The translations under genes were made by a program, and so were the position numbers. Below are positions 23,281 to 35,900 of a stretch of 64,000 bases of DNA, piece by piece (within the stretch, counting starts at the first letter, position 1; every line of letters starts with the position of its first letter). The notes under the pieces are model-generated. The model was not told where the DNA came from and ran no database searches. It saw only the letters and a program-made list of their open reading frames with translations. Source of the stretch: Aquanectria penicillioides (taxonomy: Eukaryota; Ascomycota; Sordariomycetes; Hypocreales; Nectriaceae); NCBI GenBank assembly GCA_003415625.1, contig PYIU01000003.1, positions 5,084,001-5,148,000 of the forward strand. Direction: 5' to 3'.

Positions 23281-25312
23281 ATGGCCCCCCAGCCGCTTTC
23301 GCTGACTATCCCGAGCCCAAGGAGGGCCCTGATGTCAAGTATAAGGCCAAAGTTGAAAACAATCCCGTCTTTCGAGGCCTCCCTCTCGTTCTTGGTGCTA
23401 GCATGTGCGTCGTCCTCTGGCTCTTGAGCGGAGCTTGTTGCTGATTACTGACCACACCCAGCATCTCCAAACTCGATTTTCTTCAGCAGCACTTTTGGGA
23501 TAATGCTGGATTCGGCACCCTCAAAGATATTCCGGATATCGATGATATCCCCTACAGATTCCATGTATGGCCTTTCCCACTCTTCCGGTCGACTTCACTC
23601 GCGGGCCGCTGCATGATGCTAATTTGAAATAGCCCACTGTAACTCCTTTGGGCAATACGTCGCCCATGCTCCAATTTGACGAAGAACTTCTTCAGGCGCA
23701 GCATGTCAAATCAGAGACTCGCTACTATACAGCAAATGATTATCATGAGATGTACAAGTCAGGCAAGGTGACGCCGACCCACGTTGCCGAAGCCCTCCTG
23801 GCCGTTACTAACCCCAATGCGCCATCTCCTGGCCTGTATCGTGATGCATGGGTTGACTCTCATGGTAAAGACGATCTTGTACTCGAAGCGGCCAAGGCGT
23901 CGACAGAGCGGTGGGCAGAAGGAAAGCCACTGGGAATCCTTGATGGCGTTCCTATTGGTGTCAAGGACGACACTTCAGTCAAGGGCTATTCAAACCACAA
24001 CGGAATGAAGTACAACCCGTCGGTCCCTTTCTTCAAAGTGCAGGAAGAGTCTGCTTGGCCAGTGAAGAAACTCCAGGAAGCAGGCGCAGTTATTATTGGC
24101 AAAAATGCGATGCACGAGCTTGGCTCAGGTACGTTCCCTAAAGTCCTTTTTGAAGTGCTCGTTTGATCTGACCTTGGTCTTGCTGTAGATACTAGTGGTT
24201 GTAACGTGCGTATTATTCAACCCCTCCCAGTGAAATATTACTGATAAGACATGTTATAGGTTATTCAAGGTACCCCGACTAACTTCCACAACAAGTCTTA
24301 CTATCCCGGTGGTTCTTCATCGGGTGCAGCTTCTTCTCTCTCCGCAGGCGTGGTCCCCATTTGCGTCGGCAGCGATGCTGGCGGTAGCGCGAGAATCCCA
24401 GCTGCTTTTAATGGTGTCTATGGTCTCAAGACAAGTCACCACCGCACTGGCTACATGAATAACACCATGTGTGTGACGACACCTTTGGCCGCCTCTGTTG
24501 CCGACCTCACCATTGCCTATCGTGTCATGTCACAACCTGACGCCAACTGCCCCATCCAGGGTCGCTTCGCTCTGTCTATCCCGCCTGAGCCTTCGGCCAA
24601 GAAGGTCATGGGTATCTATCGTGACTGGTGGAATCAAGCTGACTCACGCGTCACTGAAGTGTGCGAGAAGGCCGTTGACTACTTTGCCAACAAGTGTGGT
24701 TATGATATTGTCGATATTTCTATCCCGTACGTCCCGGAGGCTCAGCTAGCTCATAGCGCTATCTGCATCACCGAGATGGCCGAGGCTGCCCGCCGACGAG
24801 CGCCTGACTGGCTTTCTCTGGTTGGATCTGCCAACAAAGTTGTCTTGTCAGTAGGAAAAAAGACACCGGCAGCGGACTTCCTCCGTTACAACGGTCTCCG
24901 AGAACTCGTGATGCGCCATCTGGCCTTCCTCTTCCAAAAGTACCCTGGCCTGCTCATCATGACACCCACATCGCCCATGATTGGCTGGCCTGTTGTGCCT
25001 GGGGATGAGAAGTACGGTATGAGTGACACGAATAAGACCATTAGCAATATGAGGTTCATTTTCCTGGCCAACATGGCGGGCACTCCTGCACTGTCAGCGC
25101 CGGTTGGGTACGTCGATCCTGAGCAGGGCGAGGGCAAGCTGCCAATTGGTTTGATGGCAACGGGAGAGTGGGGAAGTGAAGAGCAGCTCCTATCCTGGGC
25201 TCGCGAGGCTGAGGACTATCTGAATAACGTGGTTGAAGGAGGTCGACGCCGACCCAGTGATTGGCTCGATGTCAAGTCTGTAGTGGAGGCGAAGAAGGAG
25301 ACTGATGCTTAG
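23281..25312 (+). CDS. Amidase-signature enzyme (GatA/acetamidase-like)
   Basis: Amide-bond hydrolase of the amidase signature family, about 597 residues in five exons: 23281-23404, 23462-23564, 23633-24128, 24189-24205 and 24260-25312. Exon 4 is a 17 nt microexon. The Ser-cisSer-Lys triad is visible: Lys in GVPIGVKD, cis-Ser in YPGGSSSG, and nucleophile Ser in DAGGSARIP. Exon 1 encodes a short leader (DYPEPKEGPDVKYKAK) without a signal peptide. At the start codon the run after ATGG has six C; seven are needed to keep ATG in frame with the rest, so the start is broken by one missing C at 23285-23290. No other in-frame ATG exists upstream. The substrate is unknown. Fungal relatives are variously annotated as GatA or acetamidase; the separate exon-intron structure and extended N-terminus do not settle which. 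Confidence 0.85.
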
Positions 25313-25529
25313 AAAGCATTGGCGAGACTGCGAAAGTGTTCGTCCATCCTAGGCCTTGATTTGAGTACGGCGATGTCATTTATTTCATATTTGACTGTTC
25401 TTATTTCGAAGACGTGTTCATTATTCTTCATCAATACCGGTACAATGAATCCCAGTGCTGAGGCACTAGTAATGAGGTTTGCAAGTGATCCAATCTGTCA
25501 CCTGTCATACCCATCCTTAAAATTCAAGC

Positions 25530-26633
25530 TTACTTGAGGAACTTGGAGGCAATGCTAGCCAGGCCACCATCCTGCTTGTCGGCCTGGTTCTTGAAGTACA
25601 TCTTCATTGCAACCTCTGCGGCCTTCTGAACGACGGCATCCTTGCTAGTGCCGGAGGATACCTTGTCATTGGAAGACTTCGAGTCGAAGAGCTATAAAAG
25701 TATCATGTAAGCGTTTTGTTCGCGAGGGATTTTTGTTTGATGTTACTAACCTTACTGGCCTCGGACATGGCCAGGCCCAGGAAGGCACTCTGATTATTGC
25801 TTCCCTTGGACTCGCCGTGGTTGAACATCTTCAGGGCCTGCATGGCAGCAGCGGAGCCCAAGCTGTTCTCGTCGTGATCATTTTCCTCGTCGTTGTAGGT
25901 TTTCTTGTGCTGCTTCACGTAATCTTGGTTTGGTATCAATACGGAGTTCTGAAAAGTCAACTGGCCTGTGATAGGCAGGCGGTTGGCTTCGGGAAGAAAA
26001 GAGACGCACACTCCTCATCGACATCCTCATCACGGAGCTTGTCCTGCTTCTGACTGACAGACTGGAGGATGCTACCAAAAAGTCCTTGTCGCCAGAGGAG
26101 CCGGCATGCTTGCTGGCTTCCTCCGAGGCGTTGTTGAAGTCGAGGTCACCGAGGAAGCTGGCCAAGCCACCAGCGGGCTCTGGAATCAGCGTTAGGGAGC
26201 GGAATATCCCGGCAAATGCTAATACGCGGGATGATAATGTGACTAACTGTTGGCGCCGGGAGGAGGATAGTAGTCGTCCTGACGCTGTTGGTGATGTTGC
26301 TCCTGCTGGTATCGGTGTTCCTCGCCCTGACGGTCGTCTAAGAAGAATGCAAACTCGTCAGCCGGGGGGATGTTGCGGGGTTAACAACGAAACCAAGCAC
26401 TCTCAGTAGGTATTATTTGACGTTGGTGATGAGTTGATTGATGGGAGGTGCACATTTGTTCATTCCTAAACCTAGATGCTAGATGATGGGCACCATCTCT
26501 CATAGCGGGGTAAAGGGGATTGCTGGGGGAGCTTGGGCGAGGGGCAAGTGAGTGGGGAGGGACGCTTACCGCGGCGGTCCGTATCGTTGTCATCGTCGAG
26601 GATGTCCTTGGCTTTGTTGAATAGCTTTTCCAT
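25530..26633 (-). CDS. Small DUF7721-like fungal protein
   Basis: Five short exons (26570-26633, 26248-26337, 26010-26179, 25751-25923, 25530-25691) assemble to about 219 residues. The N-terminus is acidic and Gln/His/Arg-rich (MEKLFNKAKDILDDDND, then EEHRYQQEQHHQQ). A GGLASFLGDLDFNNASEEASKHAG segment, shown here split over an intron, is followed by an Ala/Ser/Lys-rich helical half ending KQDGGLASIASKFLK. The two GGLAS repeats and small size resemble the DUF7721 / 'beta-flanking protein' family of ascomycetes, a name I assign with moderate confidence; its function is unknown. The frame breaks near 26073-26077, where five T (minus strand) stand in place of the six required for GDKDFFGSILQSVSQ. 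Its stop is 217 bp from the convergent amidase stop. Confidence 0.72.
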
Positions 26634-28539
26634 GATGGCGGGTCAGTTAAGAAGGCAGGGGGAAAGGGCGTGAAAATGAATAGATCAATTATTGATGTCG
26701 ATGAGGATGCGGTTGTAGATGTGCAGTGGAAGGAGGAGAGGAGCTTGGGAGGGGAGAGTTGGAGGGGAGAGTTAGAGGGGCTGCTACTAATAATAAAGGG
26801 ACTGCCCAATTCAAGCACTGCCTGCCTACGTTGCACGTATGATGGCCGAATGGGCTGCCGCCGCCACTGCGTCCAGTGCCTTGAACACCAACAAGACGGG
26901 ACGGCAATGGCATGAAAGTAAGAAGCTGCCCCACGGCGAACTGCGAGGGAGCTAATTGCGGGAGCGCATGGGCGTACGGATGTACCACGGGGATGCGCCA
27001 CGGGGATGCGATGCTTGCAGCTGGGAATCGACCGAGATGCGCTGTGAGCCTATGACGTGGATCTACCAGCAGGCCGGTCCAATCTATGCCATTATTTACT
27101 AGCTCTCTCTGCAGGCTAGCTCCCGGTCCCGTACGTGAGTGAGTACTGTACTATGTACAGTAAGTACCCTAATTAGCTCTCTTTCGTCCGCTCTTGAGTC
27201 TTGTTGGCCTCCTCCATGGGTACTCTGTAGTGGCTTGGAACAGCAACTGGGGACATGCAGCTGCGAAACAAACTTGGGACGCGTCATGATGCGTGCATGG
27301 TGAGAGAGCCTCGAGGATGAGGACCTGGTGGGAGGTACAGCAAGAATCACACACGCAACTCGGCTCATGTGCACGCTACAAGAAACGACGAGTTCCAACG
27401 GGGCCCTGACAATGAATGCTTCACTAGTCCGTACGTCGTGCGCAGCTGAGGCCAGCCAGCCAGCCAGCCAGCTCAGCGGGTCCGCTCCCCCACCCATCAT
27501 GGCCTGGGCAGCTGAACCGGGTCCTTAGCTGGATCTGTCAAGCCCTGCATATGCTGGGTGTCAAATAGGCACCCATATGGCATATCACGTACCGGTATCT
27601 TGATGTGCATCGGTGGGGACCTTACCAAGGTGCTTGGAAAACCCGTCGTCCAGGAGCTTGTCAAGATCGGCCTCGACCATTTCAGCCGTACACAAGCGCA
27701 AGCTCAAGCCCTGGCTCAAGCATAAATCTGCAATGCATCCATCATCCAGCTATGGTTGCGTAGCAGGCCCGTCACCAGCTTCAAGATGCTTCAAGTTGGG
27801 GCTGGACTCGTGAAGCGACCGTGGTAAAACCAGGACCAACGCCCCGGTCCAACTGAGAACAGTCCCAGCTCTACGGAACCTCGCCCAGTTTTGCCGAGCA
27901 CTACATGCACTGCCGGCCGAGCATTCCCGTGCTGGCAGCTCCCGGTTTGCAGTTGAGCCTTGTGGTGCCGCAATGATTGCGTCATCTGTCGCTGGATTTC
28001 GCCGTGGACGCAATTAACGGATTTCTGCCAGTTATGTTGATGCCTGAGTTGTCTCAGGTGGTTCAGATGCGTCAATTCATGTGCGCTGCTGACGCATCTT
28101 ACTGTTGAGCTCAAGTCCAAACACATCCCCCTTCTCTCGTCATCGTATCCCTAGGTATCATGGTACAACTTTCTGATGACCCCGAATATAAAAAAACCAG
28201 CGTAAATCACACCTGGCAGAAACAAAGAGAATAAGAGGAAGAAGGAAAAAAAAAAACCTCCAAATAAAACGCACAAACACACCCTAAAAGAAGAACGCAC
28301 AAATCATCCATTGAGCCGTCAGAAGTATAATGGATTAGTTGTTCGCGTGCCGAAGGAGGTTGCAAAATCATCCCAACTCCGTCAAATAAAGAAGACAATC
28401 ACCCCTTACCGGGGCTAAGTCATTTTACTCCATCCCCCCCCCCCCCCCCCCCCAGATTCTCTTATTGCTCTCTTGCAACGCCAATCCATGGCTCTGGGGA
28501 CACGACTTACACATGATTCAACGCAGAGTCTAGGTTAAG
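26634..28539. other. Intergenic between DUF7721-like gene and WC-2
   Basis: About 1.9 kb holding the promoter of the DUF7721-like gene and the 3' region of WC-2. Open frames overlap on both strands without family motifs. A CCAG tandem repeat (about 27454-27471) and a C20 run (28434-28453) are present. No gene is recognised. Confidence 0.55.
28434..28453. repeat. C20 (G20 in WC-2 sense) tract
   Basis: Twenty C on the + strand. It begins 87 bases beyond the WC-2 stop in the direction of transcription, so it would be a G20 run in the WC-2 3' UTR if the transcript extends that far. The length is uncertain. Confidence 0.8.
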
Positions 28540-30148
28540 CTATACCGTGCTCGGGCCCTGGGTCCGCTGTGCAGCGTTATTGCTTGCATTGTTCTTCTTC
28601 TTCTCCTTCTTCGCCCATCGCAATCCACAGGCATTGCATAGAGTCTTGGGTCCGCTGGGACCTTTTCTCCATTCTGGCGAGTCAAGAGTTCCTATCCATG
28701 GTGAGCACTCATATGCCCAAACCGGACGAGAACACGAGTAAACCTACCACAATCCGTGCACACGTATTCTTCTGATGTCTTGAGCTTCTTCTTCTTTTCT
28801 CCGGTTCGAGGATCTCGGTCCATGGGGATGGCGATTCCCGCATCTCCTTTAATCAGTGTCGGGCTCGCGTTTCCCGTCGTGATGCCTCGACTTCGCTCCC
28901 CTTCTATGTAGCGCAGTCCCGTGAGCATCTCAATCGTATCCGCATGCGATGAACCCTCATAGCGTGCCATTTTATCCCGTAATGAATCTGGGCGGTTCCC
29001 AGCGACCGCACCCTCGAGGTTCTCTCGCGTGAGAAGCGCGTTTCGATCGGCCGCTGACATTTGAGGATTTCCAACCACGGTACGGTTAGTCGCACCCGAG
29101 GAACCCCCAGTGCTCTCGGATGGGGTAATGTCAGATCGACCCTCCTGGCTCTGCATCCACTGCCTCTGTGCCTCATCGGCATCTGCCTCCTCCTCTCGGC
29201 GAAGCTCCGCAATTCGTCGTTTTAATCTTTCGTTTTCAATCTTGTGTTCAAGAAAGGAGTCGAGGAGAGCGGCATTCTTGGTTGGGTACGGGCGTGACAT
29301 GATGAAAACAGCTTGACAGAATGGCGACTGGTTGTTAGGGTTGGGCGCAAATTTAGCGCTTGCAATGTGAGCATGGCCGACGGTCTCAAAAATGGTATAC
29401 TCGCCATCGCTCTTCTTGAACCGGTAAAACATGCGCAGAGGGTGGCCCGAGGCAATCGACTCGTTCAGCTCGGAGACGAAGACACCCTGGTCGTCTGGGT
29501 GGATGAGGTCTTTGAGAAACTTGTCCTGGATTTCTTCGGTGGAATATCCTGTAACGTTGGCGATGCTAGGTGACGCATATTTGATGCGTCCATGAGCGTC
29601 GAGGATCTGGAGGAAGTCCTTGAGCTCTTCGACCACTTTAGCAGGCCAGTTTCTCCGTTTAGTGAACTCGGTGAGTGTGCTGTTGCTTGACAAGCTGACT
29701 TGGCCAAAGGAGCTGGGGGGGAGGGCCCCGCACCAGGGACATTGTTGTCAGCGGTGTTGAATTGATTCTCAGCCCTCGCGATTGATTCTTCGGTGGCGGC
29801 GCCAGCATCGGGCCCATTGAAGTCAGCACCGAGGGCAGAGTCGTCGGCGGGATTCATGGTCATGTGTACGTCGACATCAGTCAGATTGCCGAGCATGGTG
29901 TTATCGAGGAGAGCCATGTAGTCCGGTGTATCTTGCCCTTGGGCGGCCATCTGTGGAGAGTTAGCAGCTGCGGAAGGCGGCGGGAGGCGGCCATGGTCGC
30001 GTCGGATGAGAGGGTTTGGGTGGGGGAAAGGAAATGGTGAGAGTGACCTGGCCAGATGTCATGTCATCGAGAGCAGAGAGGTCGAAGTTGGTGAAGCCGA
30101 ACAGGTTGGTTGGAGGGGGAGGGAAGGTGGAGGTGGTCCGTGGGACAT
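28540..30148 (-). CDS. wc-2: White collar 2 blue-light regulator (PAS + GATA)
   Basis: Partner of the photoreceptor WC-1 in the white-collar complex, a nuclear transcription activator for light and clock responses. Exons are 30048-30148, 28748-29950 and 28540-28691 (introns of 97 and 56 nt), about 485 residues. The N-terminus reads MSHGPPPPS and then [18 protein letters not shown] domain spans about residues 140-245 ([23 protein letters not shown]). A charged coiled coil follows near residue 265. The GATA finger C-x2-C-x18-C-x2-C (VCTDCG ... [16 protein letters not shown]) is split by intron 2. Two missing bases break the frame: in a C run at about 30112-30116 (five instead of six) and at 29715-29721 (seven instead of eight). 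Without correction the gene appears as three ORFs and loses its N-terminus. The divergent neighbour is RAD50, 2.8 kb away. Confidence 0.93.
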
Positions 30149-32974
30149 GGTTACGGCGCCTTCATGTGGCAATCTAGTGATTGCATTGGCCAGAGGTAAC
30201 GGAGCGGGCTGTGGGCGGGCGACTTTGGTTGGAGAGGCCAGGCCACTGCGCAACGCACGACGGGAGCGGTCGACTCAAAAACAGTCAGTGCTGCGACAAC
30301 AAGACCAAGACCAGAGATGGAACAAGCGCATGCCCGGCGGGAGGTACACGATGGCCACACAGCAGACTGGGAAGCTTCGAGAATAAAACGGCGTCGTCGC
30401 AGGCACTAGGCTGATTCAAGGGACCAAATGCCGAGAGGTGCGGTCAAAGGCCCAAGGAGAAGCAGTGGGAGGAGCACCGGCCCGAGACGCGAGGTATGTA
30501 AGGAAGAGAGATGGATAGCGGTAGGAGAGAAAGGGAGGAGAAAAGGAGCTAGCTTCTTCGACTGGGCTGACCAACAAAAAAGGAAAACGAGAGAGGAGAG
30601 ACAGGAGGAATGGGAGAGCAGCGAGGAGACACGGGATGCCACCGAACGGCTCAGGCTCTAGCTATGGATTGCACACTGGTCCAGAGCACTATAGAGACAA
30701 GAGTACCACAGGATTGATGGGATGGATGACACGACATCGGCGCAGTCGCCGGAACAGCACAACAAACAGCACCGCATGACATGGCCCAAGGAATACGCAT
30801 GGAACGAGAAGACGGACGGGCTACACGGTTGACTGGCCAGGCCCTATTTTCAGTAGCTGGTATTTCCCACGAGGCCTGGGCATCTGCTATTTTAGTCGAG
30901 GATGAACCCTTTCGAATTCTTGTGGCTTAGCAATCGACAATCAATGATGAACACCCCCCAATTTCCTAAAACCAAGTACTTTTTAGTGGGGAGGGGGAAG
31001 GGGTGGGATGGTTGTCTTGGACGGGAATTGCGATAGTGGCTTACATGGGAAAAAGGCAAACTTGATACTGGTGGCTACTAAAGGCTACTCCAAGAATAGG
31101 TGGTTGGCATGCCTACAGGAGGCGGATGTCAAGCGGAAGGTACCCCCTGTCTCACCCGGAGGTGGACCCGCACACACGTGATGTTAGAAAACGGGGCATA
31201 GGGGTAGTCGAGTAAATCATATTAAATGCATATCTACAGCTTTTAGAAGAATATACATAAGGATTACTATAAAAGAGTTAAATATATCTTCAATATTAAA
31301 TAAATCTTTGATTAATTGTGAATTAACTTATGATTCATTAAATCTTTTTTATACATAAAACTTAATAGATTTATATTTATAAGTAATTTCTTTAAAACTA
31401 CTTTATCATCTTACCTTTGAAATATATTGTATAGCTCTTTTAAAATAATATCTATCTACTATATCTTTCTAGCAGATAATCATACTTAATAGAGATGGGG
31501 CATATTCCCAGTGAGATGTGGGGCAGGCAACCAGTAAGGTCACATTTTGGTGGGTCAACCTCCGGGTGAGGCCAGGGGGGGGGGGACCCTCCGCTTGATT
31601 GTATAGGTACTCTACCTACAGGTCCCATCCCCGGAGGGAATCTCCCGGTAAAGCAGGTTTTCCCACTATTAAATACAAGCAAGCCATAGCCACATTCCCA
31701 TTTCAGAAATTGGATAAACTGGGTCTGAGTCTGGGTCTGGAGCTTCCAGGGACATGTGTTTAAGTGGCTCGACGTCTGGATTCATCCCGCGTGCCCGTTT
31801 CACGGCGCTGGGTGTGAGCGAATACCTTGGTAGTGGATAACTCAGGTTCTAAACCTGACATGGTTGTGTCTCTCTGGGGCAAATGCGGATGACCTACGCC
31901 CAGACACGCCTAGAGTGTCACGAAGCTGCATCAGACTGATTATGAGAGGATGAGAGGGCCTGGACCTTCTTTCTGGCGCGGCGCGCGAGACGGTAGGCAG
32001 TTGAGATGTCACAAAAGCCAATTTTTGTTACTCTGTGCTTCGCCGTGCGTCACCTTCTGGCGTCGAGTTGCATGTAAGCATCCCTCCCTCATCTTGCGGG
32101 CTGGGGGGCTGGAATTGACAGACAGAAACAAACCTGCCACGGCCAAAGGACCCGTCTTCGGAAGGGGTTGCGGTGGCGGTGGCGGTGACAGAATTTCTGA
32201 ATGAAGCCCTGGGTAACTTGATTGGGTGATGCAACGGCAGGACCCTACGTAGCTAGGCGAGCGGGTGGCGTCTAATGCTGCTTTTCAGGGTCCTGTGATT
32301 CCCTCTGTGATCGAAGCTGTTGGCCAGGCCCTTCCCCCTTTTCCCCTGTCGCGAGAACACCCTTCCTGCATAGTACGAGAGAGGTATACGGAGTACTATG
32401 GATGCTGTTGAACCGTTTCCTAAAGTTCACGCTTGGGATGTCGTCATTATGACGACTGAAGATGACCAAGATTTGGCTAATGGTATTTAGGTACCTACCT
32501 AGGCAATCGACATTATAACCCATGTCCCATGTCTCATGGCAACGTGGTATGAGGGACCCCCAGCAGCTAGATTTTTGTATCTGGGATCCGAGGAGCAAAT
32601 CTGTGACACAAAATAAAAAAATTAAATAAAAAAAACACAAAATTTAGCCGTTGATCATTGATGAGCTCGAGATGAATTCTGAGACAATGATGCTGACAAT
32701 ATTGAACCCCGCTGGAGGACAGGGAAGAAGCAACGGCCCGCCGAAACCACGGCTAAATTAAGCTCACGTGAAGACGCATCCTGGCCTCTCAAAACCCAAA
32801 CGCGTCCTGCTCCCTCAGTCGCGTCACTGGGCTTGTCGCTGCCTGGCTTGATCCAAATCCACACCAGCTGAGCGCAAGTCTTTGAGCTTGAAATTGCCCT
32901 TCTCACCCACTCCGTGGTTCATGTGATGAATAGTTTTGCAAATTCAAGAACATCCCATGCAGTAGCTGCCCACC
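30149..32974. promoter_or_regulatory. Divergent promoter region (WC-2 / RAD50) with element insertion
   Basis: About 2.8 kb between divergent start codons, interrupted by the inverted-repeat element at 31129-31598. The 30150-30660 stretch has overlapping open frames on both strands, probably WC-2 leader DNA. A GGTACCTACCTAGG-type motif sits at about 32489-32504. No gene is recognised. Confidence 0.5.
31129..31598. mobile_element. MITE-like inverted-repeat element, AT-rich core
   Basis: A 470 bp unit bounded by imperfect terminal inverted repeats of about 45 bp. Both ends read TCAAGCGGA inward, then a C-rich run of different length, then CTCACCCGGAGGT and GACCC. The core (about 31200-31480) is very AT-rich and free of open frames, consistent with RIP or decay. 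No clear target-site duplication is visible, so the exact ends are uncertain. The size and structure fit a non-autonomous DNA transposon. It sits in the shared WC-2/RAD50 upstream region. Confidence 0.65.
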
Positions 32975-35900
32975 ATGTCGAGAATCGACAAACTGTCCAT
33001 CTCGGGCGTTCGCTCCTTTAGCCCTGCCGTCCGCGAAGCCATTCAGTTCAACACCCCACTGACACTTATTGTTGGTTACAACGGCTCTGGCAAGACTACC
33101 ATCATCGAGTGTCTCAAGTATGCCACCACCGGCGAGCTGCCCCCCAACAGTAAGGGCGGCGCATTCATCCATGATCCTAAGGTAGGCCCCTTTCTCAGCG
33201 CGGCCGGTACAGTTTCGTCTAACACTCCAGAGCTTTGTGGCGAGAAAGAGGTCATGGCCCAAGTAAAGTTGCAATTTCGATCGATAAATGACCGCCAACA
33301 TGTTGCAACCCGAAGCATGCAGCTCACCGTTAAGAAAACAACTCGATCCCAAAAGACGTTGGACTGCTCCCTTGTGGTTGTGAACAACGGCGAACGCACC
33401 ACCACTTCAACGAGACAAGCTCAGCTCGATGAGATGATCCCCGAACGATTGGGCGTTTCTCCTGCGATTCTCGATGCCGTGATATTCTGTCATCAAGATG
33501 AATCCCTCTGGCCCCTGAGCGAACCATCGGCCTTGAAGAAACGCTTTGACGAAATCTTCGAGGCTATGAAGTACACCAAGGCCATCGACAACCTCAAGGT
33601 CCTTCGGAAAAAGCAAGTTGAGCAGCTGGGCAAGCTTCAGAACGACGAGGCACACAACAAGGTCGATAAGGACAGAGGCGAACGGGCAGAAAAGAGGATG
33701 AAGGCACTTCAGTCTGAAATTGAGGCTTCCCGCGACACATGCGAGAGCATTAGTGCGGAGATGGAAGAAACTCAAGACAGGATCAAAGGTATCCGCGAGA
33801 CAGCAAACACTCACCTCGAAATTGTCCATAATCTCAACAACAAACGAGAACAGCTCGATTATCGGCAGGATGCCGTTAAGGAGCTCAAAATGACTATTGA
33901 CGAGCTTCACGAGGATGACGCATCCTTAGAGAGCGACTTGGCTCACTACGAAGACCGGATGCGTCATCTCCAAGACGAGGCAGACAATAACAAAACCCAG
34001 TATAACGAACTACAAAATGAATTAAGCCAGTCAAGAAAGGATCTTTCAATAAAACTCGCCGAACAGGGAAAACATCAGTCCGATAAGGATAAGTACGAGC
34101 GTCAGCTCAAAATGCGCATGGAGGTTATCCAGGAGGCAGCCCAAACATACAACTTCTCGGGGTTCGACGGTGACTTGACTGATCAACATGTCAAATCATT
34201 TAGCGACAGGTTGCAAAAGCTCCTAAATGAAAAGAAACGAGATCTTGAACGAGTGCACAAAGAAAACTCGGCCGAGTTGGACAGTGCCACTAGCGTCATT
34301 ACCGATTTGGAGGGTCGGAAAGCTGCGCGGACACAAGATCGGGTTTCGGCCAAGCAGCGCCTCAACGCGATAGAGAAGCGTACTAGCGTGCTCCAGAACG
34401 AGTCCGGAATGATTGATGTGGATGAAGGCGCAAAGGCCATTCTCGATGGGCAATTAGAGGACCTTGAAACTAGGTTTCAGAGCTCACAGAAAACCTTCGA
34501 GGCATCAGATTGGGACCGCCAACTGTCTCATGAAAACGATAAGCTTCATCAACTCGAGAGCGAGAATGAAAAGCTCGGCCGAGAACTCATCGAATGCACT
34601 CGCCTTGCTTCCGACCGTGCTCAGCTAGACTTGAGAAAGAAAGAGTTGACAGATCGGAAGAGAAGACTCGACACCCTTACGAATACCTGGAAAGCAAAGC
34701 TAGATAAAGTACTCAGCAGTGAATGGGAACCGGAAACACTGGATGCCAAGTTCCATTCCGTTCTCAAAGAACAGAGCAAAGTTGTTGTCGAAGCCCAGAA
34801 ACGACGCGATCAAACAAGGCAAAAGCAGCAGAGGGTTGAATTCAGGCTGCGAAATGCCAAGGAATCACTAGAAAAGAATACAAAAGAAGCTGCCGGCTGT
34901 CAGAAGCAGGTCATCGATGCACTTCAAACGGTCAGAGACAATGCAATTATTGAAGATTATCCTGAGGAGGTCGCCTCGGTGGAGCAGCAGGTCGAGGACT
35001 TGAGGAATGAACTAAGCCTTTTCGATGCCTTAGTGGACTATTACAACAAATGCAAGCGCATGTTAGAGTCGAAGAAAAAATGTCTTCTCTGCGAGCGGCA
35101 CTTTGACGATAACCAGGCTGCAAGTTTGGACCGCCTTGGTAAGAAGATTGAAAAGAATCTCGACCCGAAGGGCAAGGTTGATGTCGAAAAGGACCTGAAG
35201 GAATCTATGGGAACCTTGGAGAAGCTACGTTCTGTTCGTTCTACGTATGACACTCATGAACGGTTGTCTGCGAAGCTTCCATCGCTTCGAGACGAGTGCA
35301 AAACCGCTGAGAGTGAATATGACACAATCGAACGGCAACTGGAGGAGCAAAGTTCGATAGTTTCGGCTGAGGAGGAGAAACTGAAAGATATGGAAGACAT
35401 GTCCAAGACTGTGATGACCATTGGCCAAACCGTCAAGGACATTGCCGACTCAGAAGCTCAAGTCGATCGCATCATGTCCCAACAAATGTCGAGCGGCGCC
35501 ACTCGTAGCCCCGATGAAATCCACGAGCTTCAGGCTAGCATCTCTGAACAGATGCGAGGTCTCAAGAGTCGTATTTCCAAGCTGACCAACGATAGACAGC
35601 GCACCAAAGATCAATTGAATGCGCTTGAATTGGAGAAGAGTGAGCTTAGAAACAAAATTAGTCGAGCAACGGGACAGTTGGATAAGAAGAAGGATATTCA
35701 AAACCAGATCCAAGCACTCAAGGAGGAGCAGTCGCATCAGCGAGAAGTTATTCACCGTGCTGATGAAGATCTGGAGAATATTGAACCGAGCATGAATGAG
35801 GCAAGGTCAGCCCGAGATGAGGTTCTCCGGCGGGGCAGATCAAAGGAGCAGGTCATCGTTGAGGCCCGAGACGCCGTTGCGAGCTCCGTCAATGAGATGA

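Noticed and set aside
31842..31858. tRNA T-arm-like hairpin (TCAGG-TTCTAAA-CCTGA)
   Set aside because: The loop does not fit the TTCRANY consensus and no matching acceptor, D or anticodon arms lie upstream.
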